A DNA stretch of 64,000 bases from the NCBI GenBank assembly GCA_009760855.2, contig WPIO01000132.1, positions 126,001 to 190,000 of the forward strand. The letters are read 5' to 3'. The notes beneath the pieces were generated by a model. It ran no database searches. It was not told the DNA's origin and worked only from the letters and a program-made list of their open reading frames with translations. Shown here piece by piece: positions 20,741-32,799 of this stretch. Position numbers and translations under genes: made by a program. The DNA is from Cristatella mucedo (lineage: Eukaryota > Bryozoa > Phylactolaemata > Cristatellidae). How positions within the stretch are numbered: the first letter of the stretch is position 1; the number at the start of each line of letters is the position of its first letter.

Positions 20741-22000
20741 AGAGGCGGATTTGAGATTTGTACGAGGTATGGGTTAACAGTTAGATTCCGAAAAGCTCGT
20801 GTTACGATGCTTAGCCTGATGGGGCAGTAAATCTGACGGGTAGGCTGAAGCTAAAGAGTGAAGGGACCTAACAGTAAGTGACAAAATCTTGAAGCCGACC
20901 CGTTGCTAGACTGGTAGTCAGGGCAGGTCGGTGAGAAGTCACTACCTCAACTGCTCTCCTGACTCTGCTATGCTTCCCACTTTCTCTTTGTTGCGTGAGA
21001 CGAAGTCTGTTGGCTACCGAATGCGTACCGAAAGCCGCTTAGACTGTGAGTGCGCTATACAAAACTCTCCTGCGTAACACCCACATGGTTTTTATGACTT
21101 TGTGGAGTTACAGATGGAAATGCATTACAAGTGGTGTGACGTGGTGACTGCGACGCTTACGACAGACAAGCCTAGCTGCAGAGTTTTGCAGAGGCTGTAA
21201 GCACGTGATTGCATATGCCGGTAGACCAGCAAGCAGTGAGCTACAGAATTCAAGACGGGAATTCACAGACGCGTGGATCAACTTAGATATGGTATCCTTA
21301 TCTAAACAAGCCCGAATTTTAGCAATGTCATGTAGCTGAAAGTAGGCAGAATTGACTGTGGAGCTGATGTCGTCTAATGAAAGGTCACTTAGGAACATGA
21401 CACCTAGATTTCGTGCAGATTTAGCATGAGATATGCTGGCAGAGCTGATATTGAACTTAAGCCTTTCCAACTTCTAAATCATACTTTGTTTTCCCATAAC
21501 TAGTAAGTTGGTTTTTATCATAATTAAATTTAATAAAGTTTGCCGCCATCCATGCGTGGACGTCATAAATACATGTAGCAAGGAAGTTTAGAGAATTCGA
21601 CGTGCTGGAGGGCTGGAAGGGGTCAAATCAAAGATACAACTGAGGGTCGTCTGCATAGAAGTAAAAGCCAAGATCGTCTTGGCAATCATATCGTCAAGTG
21701 GGAGGGTATAAACCGTGAAAATAATGGGACCAGATAAACCAGATAAACCGTGAAAATGGGCACAGATTCTTTCGGTACCCCATATTTCAGAGGTTCCTCA
21801 GACTATCTCTATGTCTGTTTACATCAATTCTCTGGAGTCTCCCACTAAAATAGGACCTGTACCATTGCAATGCAGTACCAGTAATGCCCAGGCGAGATGA
21901 GAGACACTCAAGAAAGACTAGGGGATCGATAGTATCAAAAGCTGCCGAAAGATCGATTAAAACAAGCAGAGCTACTCAACCGAGGTCTGCTTAGTTCTTT
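20741..22000 (-). mobile_element. LINE-A fragment interrupted by LINE-B
   Basis: Pieces 20741-20942 and 21120-22000. The second includes the SNLGVMF-like SARNLGVMFLSDLSLDD text and the RT start region with GATCGATAGTATCAAAAGCTG. 20945-21118 between them is a plus-strand LINE-B 3' end. Confidence 0.75.
20945..21118 (+). mobile_element. LINE-B 3' end nested in LINE-A
   Basis: Contains TGTTGGCTACCGAATGCGTA, the AGTGCGCTATACAAAACTCTCC block and ends GACTTTGTGGAGTTACAGATGG, as in all LINE-B 3' ends. Confidence 0.75.
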
Positions 22001-23017
22001 GCGGGCACTAAATTCACTTCTTCAGTCCTGACACATATAAACTCTTGGCGACAGAAGCAGCTTTGCGCAGTGTTTGAGGGAGGACTTCTAAGCTCACGGT
22101 CTTCATTTTCCCGACGTGACCACCGACAGAAATATCAAATCATCGGCGATTGGATCAAGTTAGGGCCAGCACACGAGAGTGGAATTGTCCACCTCACGGA
22201 GCTGGTTAGCGGTTAGTGCACTCTATTCATCCCGAGCCTGGGTGCTCGGTGTGATGCAGTGTCCCAGCCAGCTTACCTATCGGTAACCCAATCAAGATGG
22301 CGGGAAATACCACGGGGATTACATTGCAAGAAAACAGTGTGGCTGCAACGGAAGGCTGGCTACATGGCTAGGGACTGTTGGAGTCGAGAGCCTGTGCCTG
22401 CAATGTGCACCAGGGTTGGTTCAAGGAAGGTGGCCAGTGTCTAAACCCACATGAAACTCGTACACTCGTTCAGGCGTTCGTTATACCCAAGGCTACTCAG
22501 AAATACACGAAAAAAAGTATGGTCTCAAGAGACTGGCGAGAACGAGGGCCGCAAGTCGGCGATATTTTCATACGCGAGACTAGAGCGAAAGGATAAATAT
22601 TGCCAACTACTGGATGAGTCTGATCACGCTTCAGCGTGCCGCCTGATTTAGCGTCAGGATACTGACAGATTGCCGTTCTTTCAGGTGTTGAGCCGGAGGC
22701 AGCTTTCAGCATCTATCGGAGGCGAACTTTTTTAAATGAGCTTCAGATTATACCCAGAGCCTAACGCAAAGCTTTGGTCCTAATCCAGTCGGGCAGGTTT
22801 GCAGGGTAAACATGCATGTTTTCGAGGGCAAGCAGCTGTCTGTCTCCACCGCGATCCTTGGACGCGAAGTCACTCGTTCGCTCCTTGTTTCTTACCACGC
22901 TTTGAAGACAACTGTCGCTCATGGCCAAATTTAAGACCGACCAACATGCACATTTAATTAGCGACCATTTGAATACCGTCAGTGGCGCACTGTCGCAACC
23001 GAACGACGAGCTAATAT

Positions 23018-23350
23018 ACTGGCTGATTTAACAGCCTCTTATTACATAAACATGAGAGCCTGTTAGGCTATCACCACTGCCTGCAGGGGAAATAAAGGAT
23101 CGCCCACGGCAGGATTCGAACCGATGACCTCAGAACCGAGGTCGTGACAAGTAACCACCTTACTTAGTGTGTCATCACGGCTCTACGAGCCAAGCGTCTC
23201 GTACTTGGAGGAACTGATTATAATGTAAATTGCTAGCTGATTTAACTGCTTCGATTACGCACCGGCCAGAAGAGCCATCGCGGTTTTCACTTCCACTTGT
23301 AATATAGAATTGTATGCTGCCAGACTTGAAACCACGACCTAGGTCGTGAA
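23018..23350 (-). mobile_element. Two SINE-1 copies in tandem
   Basis: A full copy at 23018-23183 (GGTTCGAATCC B box) and a truncated one at 23232-23350 ending near TCGTGGTTTCAAGTCTG, both with the TTAAATCAGC(T/C)AG end at the left. Confidence 0.65.
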
Positions 23351-23734
23351 GTGCTCTGTTTTTAAAGTTTTCTGTTACATCCTAATACGCGTAGATCATT
23401 TTATTCTCGAAATGGCCGGAGGCCATTCCAACATCCGACATGCATGCCGAGACATGTGCAGAAACTCTCTGTGGAGTGCTTGGTCTCTAAATGTAGCCTT
23501 CCGGCGATTATCATTGAATAGACCGCTGTACTCAGTTTGGCTCGGCGGCTTGCACTAACCTTTAGCACTTCTTACCAGTCAGCCAGCGAAACCGGATTCC
23601 ATCTTATTAATCTATGGCAAGTGATTTGTATTGTAATTCTCTATCCGTTTAAGGTTCTCACGGCCTCGTTGGAGTGTTGCAGAAACGCTGTACCATACCC
23701 TTCAGTAAGGCAACGTTCTACCGACTGCTAGCCT

Positions 23735-23748
23735 GCCTAGACGAGAGC

Positions 23749-23779
<31 letters not shown>

Positions 23780-23819
23780 GGAGAGAGCAAAAGAGAGAGA
23801 GAGAGAGAGACAAAGAGAG

Positions 23820-23866
<47 letters not shown>

Positions 23867-23867
23867 T
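23735..23867. repeat. (GA)n microsatellite
   Basis: Imperfect GA array with AAAG interruptions, ending in TGTGTG. Confidence 0.9.
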
Positions 23868-24059
23868 GTGTTAAATGATAGATAAACAGTTAGATAGAAA
23901 GATAAATTGAGAGAGCGGGAGAGAGTTCAAACAAAAACGGCGATCCATAGGCGTGTAAGAAATCCTGTCACAAGCCCTGGTTTTGTCTAGTATTGGGGGT
24001 GTTCGCTTTTGATGACCGCGGTCAAGATCTTTTGCGTTTGATGATCGAGATCGTGGGCG

Positions 24060-24165
24060 CAAGCCGTGCGGCAGTTGTGAAGTACTCGAATAGAGCTTAA
24101 GTTCTCTTAGAGTGATACAAAATGAAGTACACATTTTTCATTTATATCAAAAATCAAGCATGCGG
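24060..24165 (+). mobile_element. SINE-2 3' tail, diverged
   Basis: AGTACTCGAATAGAGCTTAA, GTTCTCTTAGAGTGATACAA, as in the complete copy at 56829. Confidence 0.45.
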
Positions 24166-24366
24166 AATGCGTCGACCTCTGTCTACGTGGATACCTTTAT
24201 TTGGATTCTCTGAGTTTTCGCAGAATTTAAGACTCCATATTTAGCAATACTTGGACGAAAACTATATAGTGCTGTAAGCGCAGACGCGGCATGCAGAGAG
24301 CAACCTGATCATCAAATTTAGGCGGAGCTCATGACACTTTAAGGCGTAACCGCCTTGACTGGATCG

Positions 24367-24367
24367 T

Positions 24368-24395
<28 letters not shown>
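24367..24395. repeat. (GA)n microsatellite
   Basis: Perfect GA run. Confidence 0.9.
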
Positions 24396-24398
<3 letters not shown>

Positions 24399-24689
24399 CT
24401 GAAACCCACCGGAATGTCGTCGAATGCCGCCACAGGGTTAAAATGAGGCGAAACTCTCGGGCTCAAATCGGCTCGACGATAGCTGGCCCGCTAGCCTGGG
24501 AGAACCGTGCCTACTCCCCGATGACATTCCCGAAACAGCTAAGCGGTGCCTCGAAACATGCGGACGGACATTGCCACAAACTGAGCGACTGCGATATTGC
24601 TTCAGAGAAGGTAAAGCTGTAGGGTCACGCTGTGCAGCACGACTGACAGCTCAAGCGACAAAGCAGCGAGACAGACGACGATGAATCGA

Positions 24690-24858
24690 CCTGCTCGGCA
24701 CACTAGGTAAGGCGGTTGCTTTTCACGACCTCCGTACCGTTGTCGTGGGCTCGAATCCTGCGGTGGGCGATCCTTTGTCGCCACTGCAAGCGGTGGTTAT
24801 AGCCGTAACGGCTCTTCTGTTGAGATACAAAAGAGGCTGTTAAATCAGCTAGTATTTA
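24690..24858 (+). mobile_element. SINE-1
   Basis: GGCACACTAGGTAAGGCGG (A-box region), GGCTCGAATCC (B box), GGTGGGCGATCCTTTGTCGCC, GAGGCTGTTAAATCAGCTAG. Confidence 0.75.
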
Positions 24859-25202
24859 TAGTATTTATTTAACATTATGTAACGTATCTACCATTATTGT
24901 GCAATGTATCTTCGTTGATGCTCGAATTGGCACAGGTTTTGCATCCCGTGTACGAATTGCTTCAAAATCAAAGCAGGTGGCTATGGGCCTTTCCTTGCCA
25001 ACGTGCATTTAAAGCTGTAAAGTAAATAATTAACTCGGAGAGCGTGCTGGCAGCATATAACTACTATGAGACGCTCTTGTTGATTGGTGACAGGTCATCC
25101 TAGGGACTAGGTGCCGATTTGTCCCACCGATTAGCCAAGGGACACAAGCGGCCCTCGCTTCCAGCATGCTGTCCGCTAGCAAGAAAAGTATTAGTACATT
25201 TT

Positions 25203-25410
25203 TAATAATAAGAATAAATTTGATGTTTCGTCCTCAGAGAACTCAATCTCTTTTTGGGAACTTTACATACGCTGCAAAGGAAGCATGGTCGAATGGTTAG
25301 TGGTAGAATGCTCAATGACAACCAACATAGCATAGTTAGTGGTGACATGCACTTGGTGCGCATGCAAATACTGTTAGCACCTGCATGCACAGTGTCACCA
25401 CGCTTAAGCA
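25203..25410 (-). mobile_element. LINE-A 3' end
   Basis: AATAATAAGAATAAATTTG start, TCCTCAGAGAACTCAATCTC, then the GTGACATGCAC...GCACAGTGTCA block. Confidence 0.65.
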
Positions 25411-25411
25411 C

Positions 25412-25556
25412 AATATATGAAATTAATTTGCATTCCATCCCAAGATAACTTAATCACAATTCAGGTGCTTCAAATATGTCATGGGGCTCGAGCCCGCGAC
25501 TTCGGCCAGACCTTGGTTGGTGCGAGCACCTTAACCACTTGGCCAAACCAACTGCT
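25412..25556 (-). mobile_element. SINE-2
   Basis: The minus strand starts TTGGTTTGGCCAAGTGGTTA, has GGGCTCGAGCCCC (B-box type) and ends near TGAATTGTGATTAAGTTATC. Directly 5' of a LINE-B fragment. Confidence 0.6.
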
Positions 25557-25824
25557 TACCAATCAGCGCCCTCTATCTACCACTATTCTCGGCTATTCTA
25601 AGACTCAGGCATTTCACCTATTCACATTCTATGCACATGCAGCTTTGTGTCACGGCGCTGCGTCTTCGCATGCATATATAGCATTTATTTCCCTTAGCGG
25701 TCAGAAGAGCATGCTGATGCCATGTCGTGACAACCACTACAACACAATGAAGACCCCCAATCCGGAGGCCGCTTTATTCCGGGCTGACTATTTTGCCGTG
25801 CTTCCTGCGCCTTGTGCAAATGTA

Positions 25825-26985
25825 ATGTAACGTAACGTAATTTATCCCCGTTTGTAACTCCACGCAGCCATACAGACAAATGTGGGACAAAATAATCGGA
25901 CAAGTACGGTTTGAACCACGCCAGCGCCCCTTCTGCCAGACTGATCGATGTTCTCAATAATTCAAGTAGGATATCGTGATCACTGGTGTTGAAGGAAGAT
26001 GATAGATCTAGCAGCGCTAGGGCAGTGACATTCAGGACATCATGGCTGCATAAGATTCAAATAATTTTGCATAAGATTACGTCATTGATTACTAGAGAGG
26101 AGAGCAGTTTCAGTGAAATGCTGCCGCTTAAACCCCGATTGAAATCATTCTGATATTTCATTCTTTTTAATGTGTACTATCAGCTGCGTAACGACAATAC
26201 AATTTTTTATAAACCTTTGGGAGAAAAAGGAAAAAGGGAAAGTGGGCGATAGATTTCAAGGGCCTCTGTATCTAATCCAGGCACCTAAAGTATCGGTCTA
26301 ACGATGGTCGATTCACAGGACTTGGGTACAACCTTTTGTCCAGTGAAGCACTAAACATATCGATTATGACTTGGTTAAATTTGTTTGCCAGTGAAGACCA
26401 CAGAGATGATGATATAGGGTCTTCAGGAGTCAAACTCTTTCAACTAGACTTTATTAAAGTTGTCATATCGCATGCAGAAACCTCGGATAATCTGCTAAGG
26501 AAGGTCACACGTTGCGATTCAACAGTTGCTTTATTCAGAGGGGGATCTTTGTAGAGGCATGAATGTGCACAAGCTTTTCAGTGAAGAATTCTAAAAAATT
26601 CTCGGCCAAGCCGTCAACGCCTGAGGCGTGAGACCTCTCAGAATTGGCCAGCAAATTGAAAGATGTCTCATGATGATCTGTTTTGGGTCTGATAGGCAGA
26701 ACTCGAGTTTTCGAGTGAACAAGAAGCCGTGGCCTAAGCTTTCGGTTGTAGACTCGGAGGAAGTCTTTAAAAATTATGAGATCATTATCCGATCCAGACT
26801 TCTTAAAGTGGCGTTCAGAAAGTTATTTTGGTAAATGAAAAGGAATCTCCGTGACTTTGCACATGGACAGAACATACGGGAGCACGCTCGTCGAGGGCAC
26901 TCTTAAGTATCGTGTTCACTTCATCAGTGAGGGTATCAAGGCTGTCGGTCGAGTCTGGGTGCAGATCAAGAAGACCTGCCTAAAA
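25825..26985 (-). mobile_element. LINE-B RT-domain fragment
   Basis: The 3' end (GTAATGTAACGTAACGTAA) is joined to RT sequence, so internal parts are deleted. The minus strand shows SLAEGALAWFKPYLSDYF, a DHDI-type LDLSSAF region in broken frames, and the fingers region upstream. No intact frame. Confidence 0.6.
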
Positions 26986-27129
26986 AGATTGAAAAAAAAT
27001 TGTCCCGGTCAGTGCTTTTAAAGTTACGTCGCTGGACAGACTCGACATTATCCTGCACGCACGCTGGAGCAGAAACGCTAAACGAGACTGAGCAACGATG
27101 ATGATGACGATGATCGAGGCTCGCAGCAG

Positions 27130-27317
27130 ACACGCAGACACAGCGAGGTCGGACATTGTGTGGGGGCAGTCATTCCTAGTGATATCGAGATCCAGGATAT
27201 GGACACCTACACGGGTGGGATAGATGACGTGTTGCACCGAGCCAAAGTTCTCCTGACAGTCGAGATTTAACCGGACCTGGATGTTGCTAGGGTAGTAAAC
27301 GTGATTTCCGAAGTCTC
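27130..27317 (-). CDS. Possible CUB-like exon, unassigned
   Basis: After an acceptor ...CTGATTGTAG the minus frame in phase 1 reads GDFGNHVYYPSN..., then a Cys in NLDCQENFG, then RVGVHILDLDITRNDC and MSDLAV. The pattern of aromatic-PSN, Cys, a hydrophobic strand with LDLDI, and Cys before an acidic Asp-Leu resembles the first half of a CUB domain. Phase 1 and strand agree with the secreted gene upstream, and it could be an alternative or further exon. No convincing donor was found (the 3' edge given is approximate). The upstream 27320-27648 stays open in the same frame, but is GC-rich and not recognised. Confidence 0.3.
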
Positions 27318-27419
27318 CTACAATCAGCGTCACACACACACAAGCATATTTTAGTGAGGAACTCTGAAAAAGAAGAATTTTTAGTAGCGAGTTTAGACGA
27401 ATCGTCTCCCCATTGATCG

Positions 27420-28130
27420 CACGAATAGCTGCATCGCGTCTGTTTGCGCTCGCGAGCAAGAAGGTGGCTGCCGAACCGTCGCCATCAAGTACCGTTTCGC
27501 GCGATGCCACAAGTCGCGCGCGCGCGGCTGCCGCCGCCAGATCGAAACACAGGTACGGGCGAGGTCGATCTAGGTAGCGCGCGGCGGCGCTGAGAGCGGC
27601 GCGCGCGCGCGCCTGCGTGAGGCTGCTCCTCTTGTCGCCAGGCTTCACCTTCGCGCTCAGAGGCTAGAGTCACCAGTTAAACCGCGGCTCGATGGGTGGA
27701 GCTCTCCTTACTCGCCATTGAGCTACGTGCCACGTGCAAAGGAGCTATTCTCGGACACGCTGCGCCCAGTTTTCCCGAGAGTCGCTTCCTACATGCGCGA
27801 TTGCAACCCGCGGCTGCTGCTTTCGCCTGAGCGAGTTCTAGGGGACATTCGCAGCGACGCCTGTGCGCGAAATAACTCTTTCGTTGAACCCGAAGAAGAG
27901 CTCGCAATAATAATAATCGCGCGAACATTCAGCGACACTCAAAACCCGGCGGTGGTCAGTCGTGAGAAATCCTCGGCGAGGCGAATCGCGCAGCTCAGCC
28001 CCAATTTCGATCCTTTTGTTTACTCAGTGTATCCTGCGAGGTTTATAAACTACCTGTCAACTGCTGCTTCGCTTCTACGGCGAATGAGTATGTCTATTCT
28101 CAAAATATCGAGAGCGTGAAACACGGTACG
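27420..28130. other. GC-rich, CpG-rich stretch with frames on both strands
   Basis: Contains (GC)n runs near 27518-27530 and 27599-27612, and long open frames on both strands (minus 26980-27648, plus 27718-28119). Neither shows a domain I know. It could be a CpG-rich promoter or first exon. I cannot choose a strand. Confidence 0.25.
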
Positions 28131-28457
28131 CCGAGCGCGCTTCTATGTCATTGAGATTTTGACAGAAGAAAACTACTTTCTTCAGCTGCTAAATGTCTAG
28201 CAATCTTCCCTCTAGTGCCGACACCACCAATCGTGTAGCTTCAGACCTTAAGGCGCCGACTGAAACGCGACCGCCGGCTGAGAGCGCCGGGTAGTTTGAC
28301 GCTCAAGCTCGGCTAGAAAGTGCGGGCAACGACGAAGAAGATAGCTAATGCGTGCAATTATTTATTCTGCATCCGAGCGCCAGTTGCAGATGCCACGCCA
28401 ACTAGACGCCGCCGCCGGGCGGCGTTTGGCAGCCCCGGATGTTGCGCAGAGCGTTCT

Positions 28458-30320
28458 TCAAGGGAGCGCGCACTTGGCCAGCTTCTCCCAGTTGCAGATG
28501 CACTTTGCGGTGTCAAAAATCAGCCCTTGGCCGCAGTCCTGAATGAGCTTCACCTCATCGAGGTCCTCACTCCACTGGACGAACTTTTTGCACTCGGTAC
28601 CAGGGTTAGGAGCGTAGATGTTTCCGTGGCTTTTGCAACGCGTTGGATCCTCGACTTCTGCGGTCGGAGAAACTTCCGGCAGAGCTGCAACGGATTGCAA
28701 GTGTAAGGGTGCTTTAAATTAGAGCCGACTGCTAGCTTAGTTGACGTGTCAAAACTCCTGGAGAAATAAATTACACATATGCTGTATCCACGAAGATAGC
28801 CTCTGTGTATCTATTAGGCTTATTGTTACAAAATACAGCTGAAATTTCATCGGCATGCTCATGGATTAATTGCCTCTATGCAATTTAATCATGTGCTCCA
28901 AAAGCTGATACCGTGAATTCACTGACTAGACGTCATTTTAAGCGAAGCAAAATATCTGCATGCTAATTATTCTAGTATTGCGCCGTCTACGTGAATTCTC
29001 GTTTACCAGCCGATGCCTTCAGCAATTGTTCGTGTAACTGTCTCTAATCAGTGGGCGTGTTTTTTCCGCCCACATGAAGCACATAGACAAATTTGGTTCT
29101 CTTAGAGTGATAAGTGAGATTTTGTTATTAAGATTATCTACTGCTTGAATTAGTTTTCTAAATTCAAGATAAGAGTCTCTACAATTTCAAAGTACAGAGC
29201 GATTATTTCGTTGGTCTGCCTTCCAACTGAGCGCGAAGCATTTTTCTATCAGGAGAAGGTAATGACGATCGTAAACCTTAGGATTATCTGCATATGTGCT
29301 TTAGTAAGACTACTCTTTCGTTTGATGCTAAAAGTAGCTCTGTTAAGCGTCGTCTATAATTTCCGTGGACTTGATGCGGTCGGGTCTCAGTGCAGGCATG
29401 CGAGTGCTGTTAATAAACCAGTTTGGTGCCAAGCTGCAACCATAACGCCTGCCGCAGATGGCAATGGCGACGGGAGAGCGTATCCGATGCACGACTGACG
29501 TGGGCACCGACAGGTAGGGCTGAACATTGACGAGCGACCCTGACCCCGACCCCCGCCCCCGATCACTTTGTACTGCGCTACCTACATACGGACAAATACG
29601 TACGCTGCATACCGCATGGCGACTGACGCAAGTGAAACGTAGATTTTAAGTAAATACTCGCCTAGACGCATCTGCATACACGAGGAAATTGGCATGGATT
29701 TTAAAACCAAGCGTAAATCGACCATCGTTTATCGAATAATAGAAGGAAAATGCAGCTATCGCATCGGCCCGTCGGCTCTGGGTATTCCTGCTAAATTATC
29801 TCTGCATATCTAACGCGTCGGTCTGCTAGTCTGCCTGCGGTGGCGCTCTGCTGACGAAAGTTCGCATTCGCAGGCGTCATCCCGTCGACGCCTGCGGTTG
29901 ATCAAAGAGCAGAAAAAAAATTCACGTACCCACGTCTTCGGCGTAGACCGCAGCGGCGACCAAGAGAAGGGCGAGGCAGCACTTCATTTCGGCAGCTGCA
30001 ACGAGAACGCGCCGAGCCGCATTCTTTATTTACTCCCAAGTCTGACAAACGTCGCTCGCGAGAAGGCGACGAAAGGGCAAGGAATAGAGTCTCGACGGCA
30101 GTCCGAGGTTAATCCCCGTCAGGCGGGAATGCAGTTAAGTAAAAGTGCGGGAATATTGCCATTCCTGCAGCAGCTTAGATTCAATGGCCGGCACGCTGCG
30201 CTCCATCGCAAGCATGACCGCTAGCTTCCCGACGAAGTGATGCAGCTCGCAGATTAGCCCCCCTGTAAGCGCCTCACCTTTTTTTGGCACGAGCGACGAG
30301 CGATGAGTTTCTCGTGATGA
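28458..30320 (-). CDS. Small secreted chitin-binding (CBM14/peritrophin-A type) protein
   Basis: Seen: exon 1 29930-29995 (ATG at 29987-29985) encodes MKCCLALLLVAAAVYAEDV and ends G|GTACGTG in phase 1. Exon 2 28458-28684 follows a TTGCAG acceptor and ends at TGA. Together they make 285 nt, 94 residues plus stop. The mature part begins ALPEVSPTAEVEDP and carries one domain with Cys in TRC, TEC, QDC, KCIC and AKC, plus the GLIFD and NWEKLAKC ends typical of type-2 chitin-binding domains. Odd: the Cys normally found in C-x-x-[YF]-x-x-C is a Trp, and an extra Cys sits two residues before the fifth. Known: such domains bind chitin in gut linings, cuticles and shell matrices. A single-domain secreted protein of this size is usual for the family. 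Regulation is probably shared with the MAM gene, since the promoter is duplicated. Confidence 0.75.
28685..29929 (-). other. Intron of the chitin-binding gene
   Basis: 1.25 kb between signal and domain exons. Nothing recognisable in it apart from a weak SINE-2-tail-like GTTCTCTTAGAGTGATA at about 29096-29112. Confidence 0.6.
30278..30320 (-). promoter_or_regulatory. Untranslated first exon of the chitin-binding gene
   Basis: The same layout as at 18.4 kb: an initiator region, then AAAAAAAG|GTGAGG (donor at 30277-30272) and the TTGCAG acceptor at 30001-29996 just before the ATG. Inferred from splice-site conservation between the two copies. Confidence 0.45.
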
Positions 30321-30344
30321 CCGATGAAACGGTGACCTGGTCGC

Positions 30345-30351
30345 ATATATA
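30345..30351 (-). promoter_or_regulatory. TATA box of the chitin-binding gene
   Basis: TATATAT on the minus strand in the context CCCCTATATATGCGACC, nearly identical to the MAM gene promoter, with about 28-33 nt to the predicted start site. Confidence 0.55.
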
Positions 30352-30631
30352 GGGGAGCTAGGGCGCTCGGCAAATCTCGGATCGTGACATATTGGAGGTG
30401 GCGGACGTCGAGGCCTCGTGGCGACCGTGTCATCACTTCATCTTCGACGGGCGCACGCGGGCGGACGCATGATAAGGTGAGGCGATAGCAAAAGTGGGCG
30501 AATAACTCGGCGACTCATGCTGCATGTGGGAGCTGGCGGCGCCAGCACTCTGAGGCTTCTCTAGAGGCAGTCCTGGTCCGAAGCAGTCGGCGGCATATTG
30601 GCCGGCAAGAACATCAAGTCGCCCCTGTGAG

Positions 30632-31372
<741 letters not shown>

Positions 31373-31565
31373 GCTGTGAAGATGAGCATGTAGCGATGAG
31401 CTCACCGGAACAGGCGGCGGTGGCGGCGGATCGTTCGGTAGATCTAGAGGCCTATAGAGCGACGGCTGTGCTCATTGAGCTGCATCTGGATTTCTTTCAA
31501 ATTCGCACAAAATTTGTCCCCAAGAATCTACACGAATAGCGGCGAATGTACATTTGCATCATGAC

Positions 31566-31750
31566 GCGTATATCCACATGTAACTCCATACAGCCACGAA
31601 GACTAATTGGGTGTTATGCAGGAGAATCTTCTTTAACGCACTCTAAGCCTATGCGTCCGTCGATACCCATGCCGTAGCCAAAAGACTTCATTTCACGCGA
31701 CACAAAAAAGTGAGAAGCATTGCTGATTCAGGAATTCAGTCGATGAAGTG
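31566..31750 (-). mobile_element. LINE-B 3' end
   Basis: CACATGTAACTCCATACAGCC, GTGTTATGCAGGAGAATC and the TAGCCAAAAGACTTCATTTCA block. Confidence 0.6.
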
Positions 31751-31799
31751 ACTAGTGCTGAATTGGCAGCTCCGTATGACTATAAAGGACGTGGCACAG

Positions 31800-32406
31800 T
31801 CGGCTATCCAAAGAATTTGAGATTTGAACGATTTATGGGTAAACAGTTAGTTCCTGAAAAGCGTGTGGTACGATGCCTAGCCTGGTGGTGGGTAGATCTG
31901 ATAGTAGGCTGAAGCCAAAAACTGAGAGGACCTAAAAGTGAGTGGCAGAACCTTGAAGTTGATGCGTTGCTTAACTGGTAGCCATTGCAGGTCGGCGAGA
32001 AGTAGTGTGATGTGGCAACTGCAACGCTCACGAAGACGAGCCTAGCTGCTGAGTTCTGCACAAGCTGTAAGCGCCTAATTTCATAGGCTGGTAGACCAGC
32101 AAGCAGTGAGTTACAAAGGTCAAGGCGGGATGTCACAAATGCATGGGTCAATTTAGATGTGGTATCCCTCTCTAAACAAGCTCGAATTTTAGCAATCCCA
32201 TGTACTTAAAGTTGGCAGACTTGACTGTGGAGTTGATGTGGTCGTCTAACGAAAGGTCACTTTGGAACATGACACCTAAATATTGTGCAGATGCAACAGG
32301 AGATATGCTGGCAGAGCTGATTGTGAGCGTTAACCTTTTCAAATTCTGAATAACACTTAGTTTTCCCATAACTAGTAAGTTGGTTTTTATCAACATTCAA
32401 TTTAAG
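31800..32406 (-). mobile_element. LINE-A fragment
   Basis: The minus strand encodes [20 protein letters not shown] and, in another frame, [16 protein letters not shown] and LLVMGKLSVIQN. Both RT thumb-region pieces are frameshifted apart. Confidence 0.75.
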
Positions 32407-32799
32407 AAAGACGTTTTGCTAGACACGCTAGCAGCGGCAGGTGCAGCGTTGCATCGACGACGCAGCCACCTCCACCAACGGCAATTGGAAGCGAGCGAGC
32501 GAGCGTGCATCCGAGATGGCAAGACGGTTCTGTATAATAGCTTGGTCCAGTCAGAAGAGGCTTCTATTCGACCTCAGTTTAGACATGTGACTAGTCGCGG
32601 AATTTATGCCTCGATATTGAGCGGTCGTGGAAATAGCTGGGAAATCCATTTAATGCAGACCGGACATACATTTCGGTTTTTATTTGACAGTCTCTTATAC
32701 CCGCAGCCTCGCAGGCCTAACGCTCACATCTCACCACTGAAACAGGGGCGTGCTAGATCAGCCAGATTATGACTGATATTTTTAATTATTCGCAGTGAT

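Larger units (their letters stand above)
29930..30500 (-). repeat. Duplicated promoter/signal-exon block, copy 2
   Basis: Partner of the block at 18003-18590, same strand. Similarity stops just after the exon 1 donor on one side and around GCGATAGC upstream of the promoter on the other, so the duplication copied only the 5' module and not the MAM exons. Confidence 0.8.

Noticed and set aside
22195-22270. Additional tRNA-like SINE head (GGTTAGCGGTTAGTGCACTC)
   Set aside because: No B box and no recognisable tail; too weak to call.
26980-27648. 222-codon minus frame taken as one protein
   Set aside because: It crosses a clear splice acceptor at 27318 and a CA-repeat stretch. Only the part after the acceptor looks domain-like.
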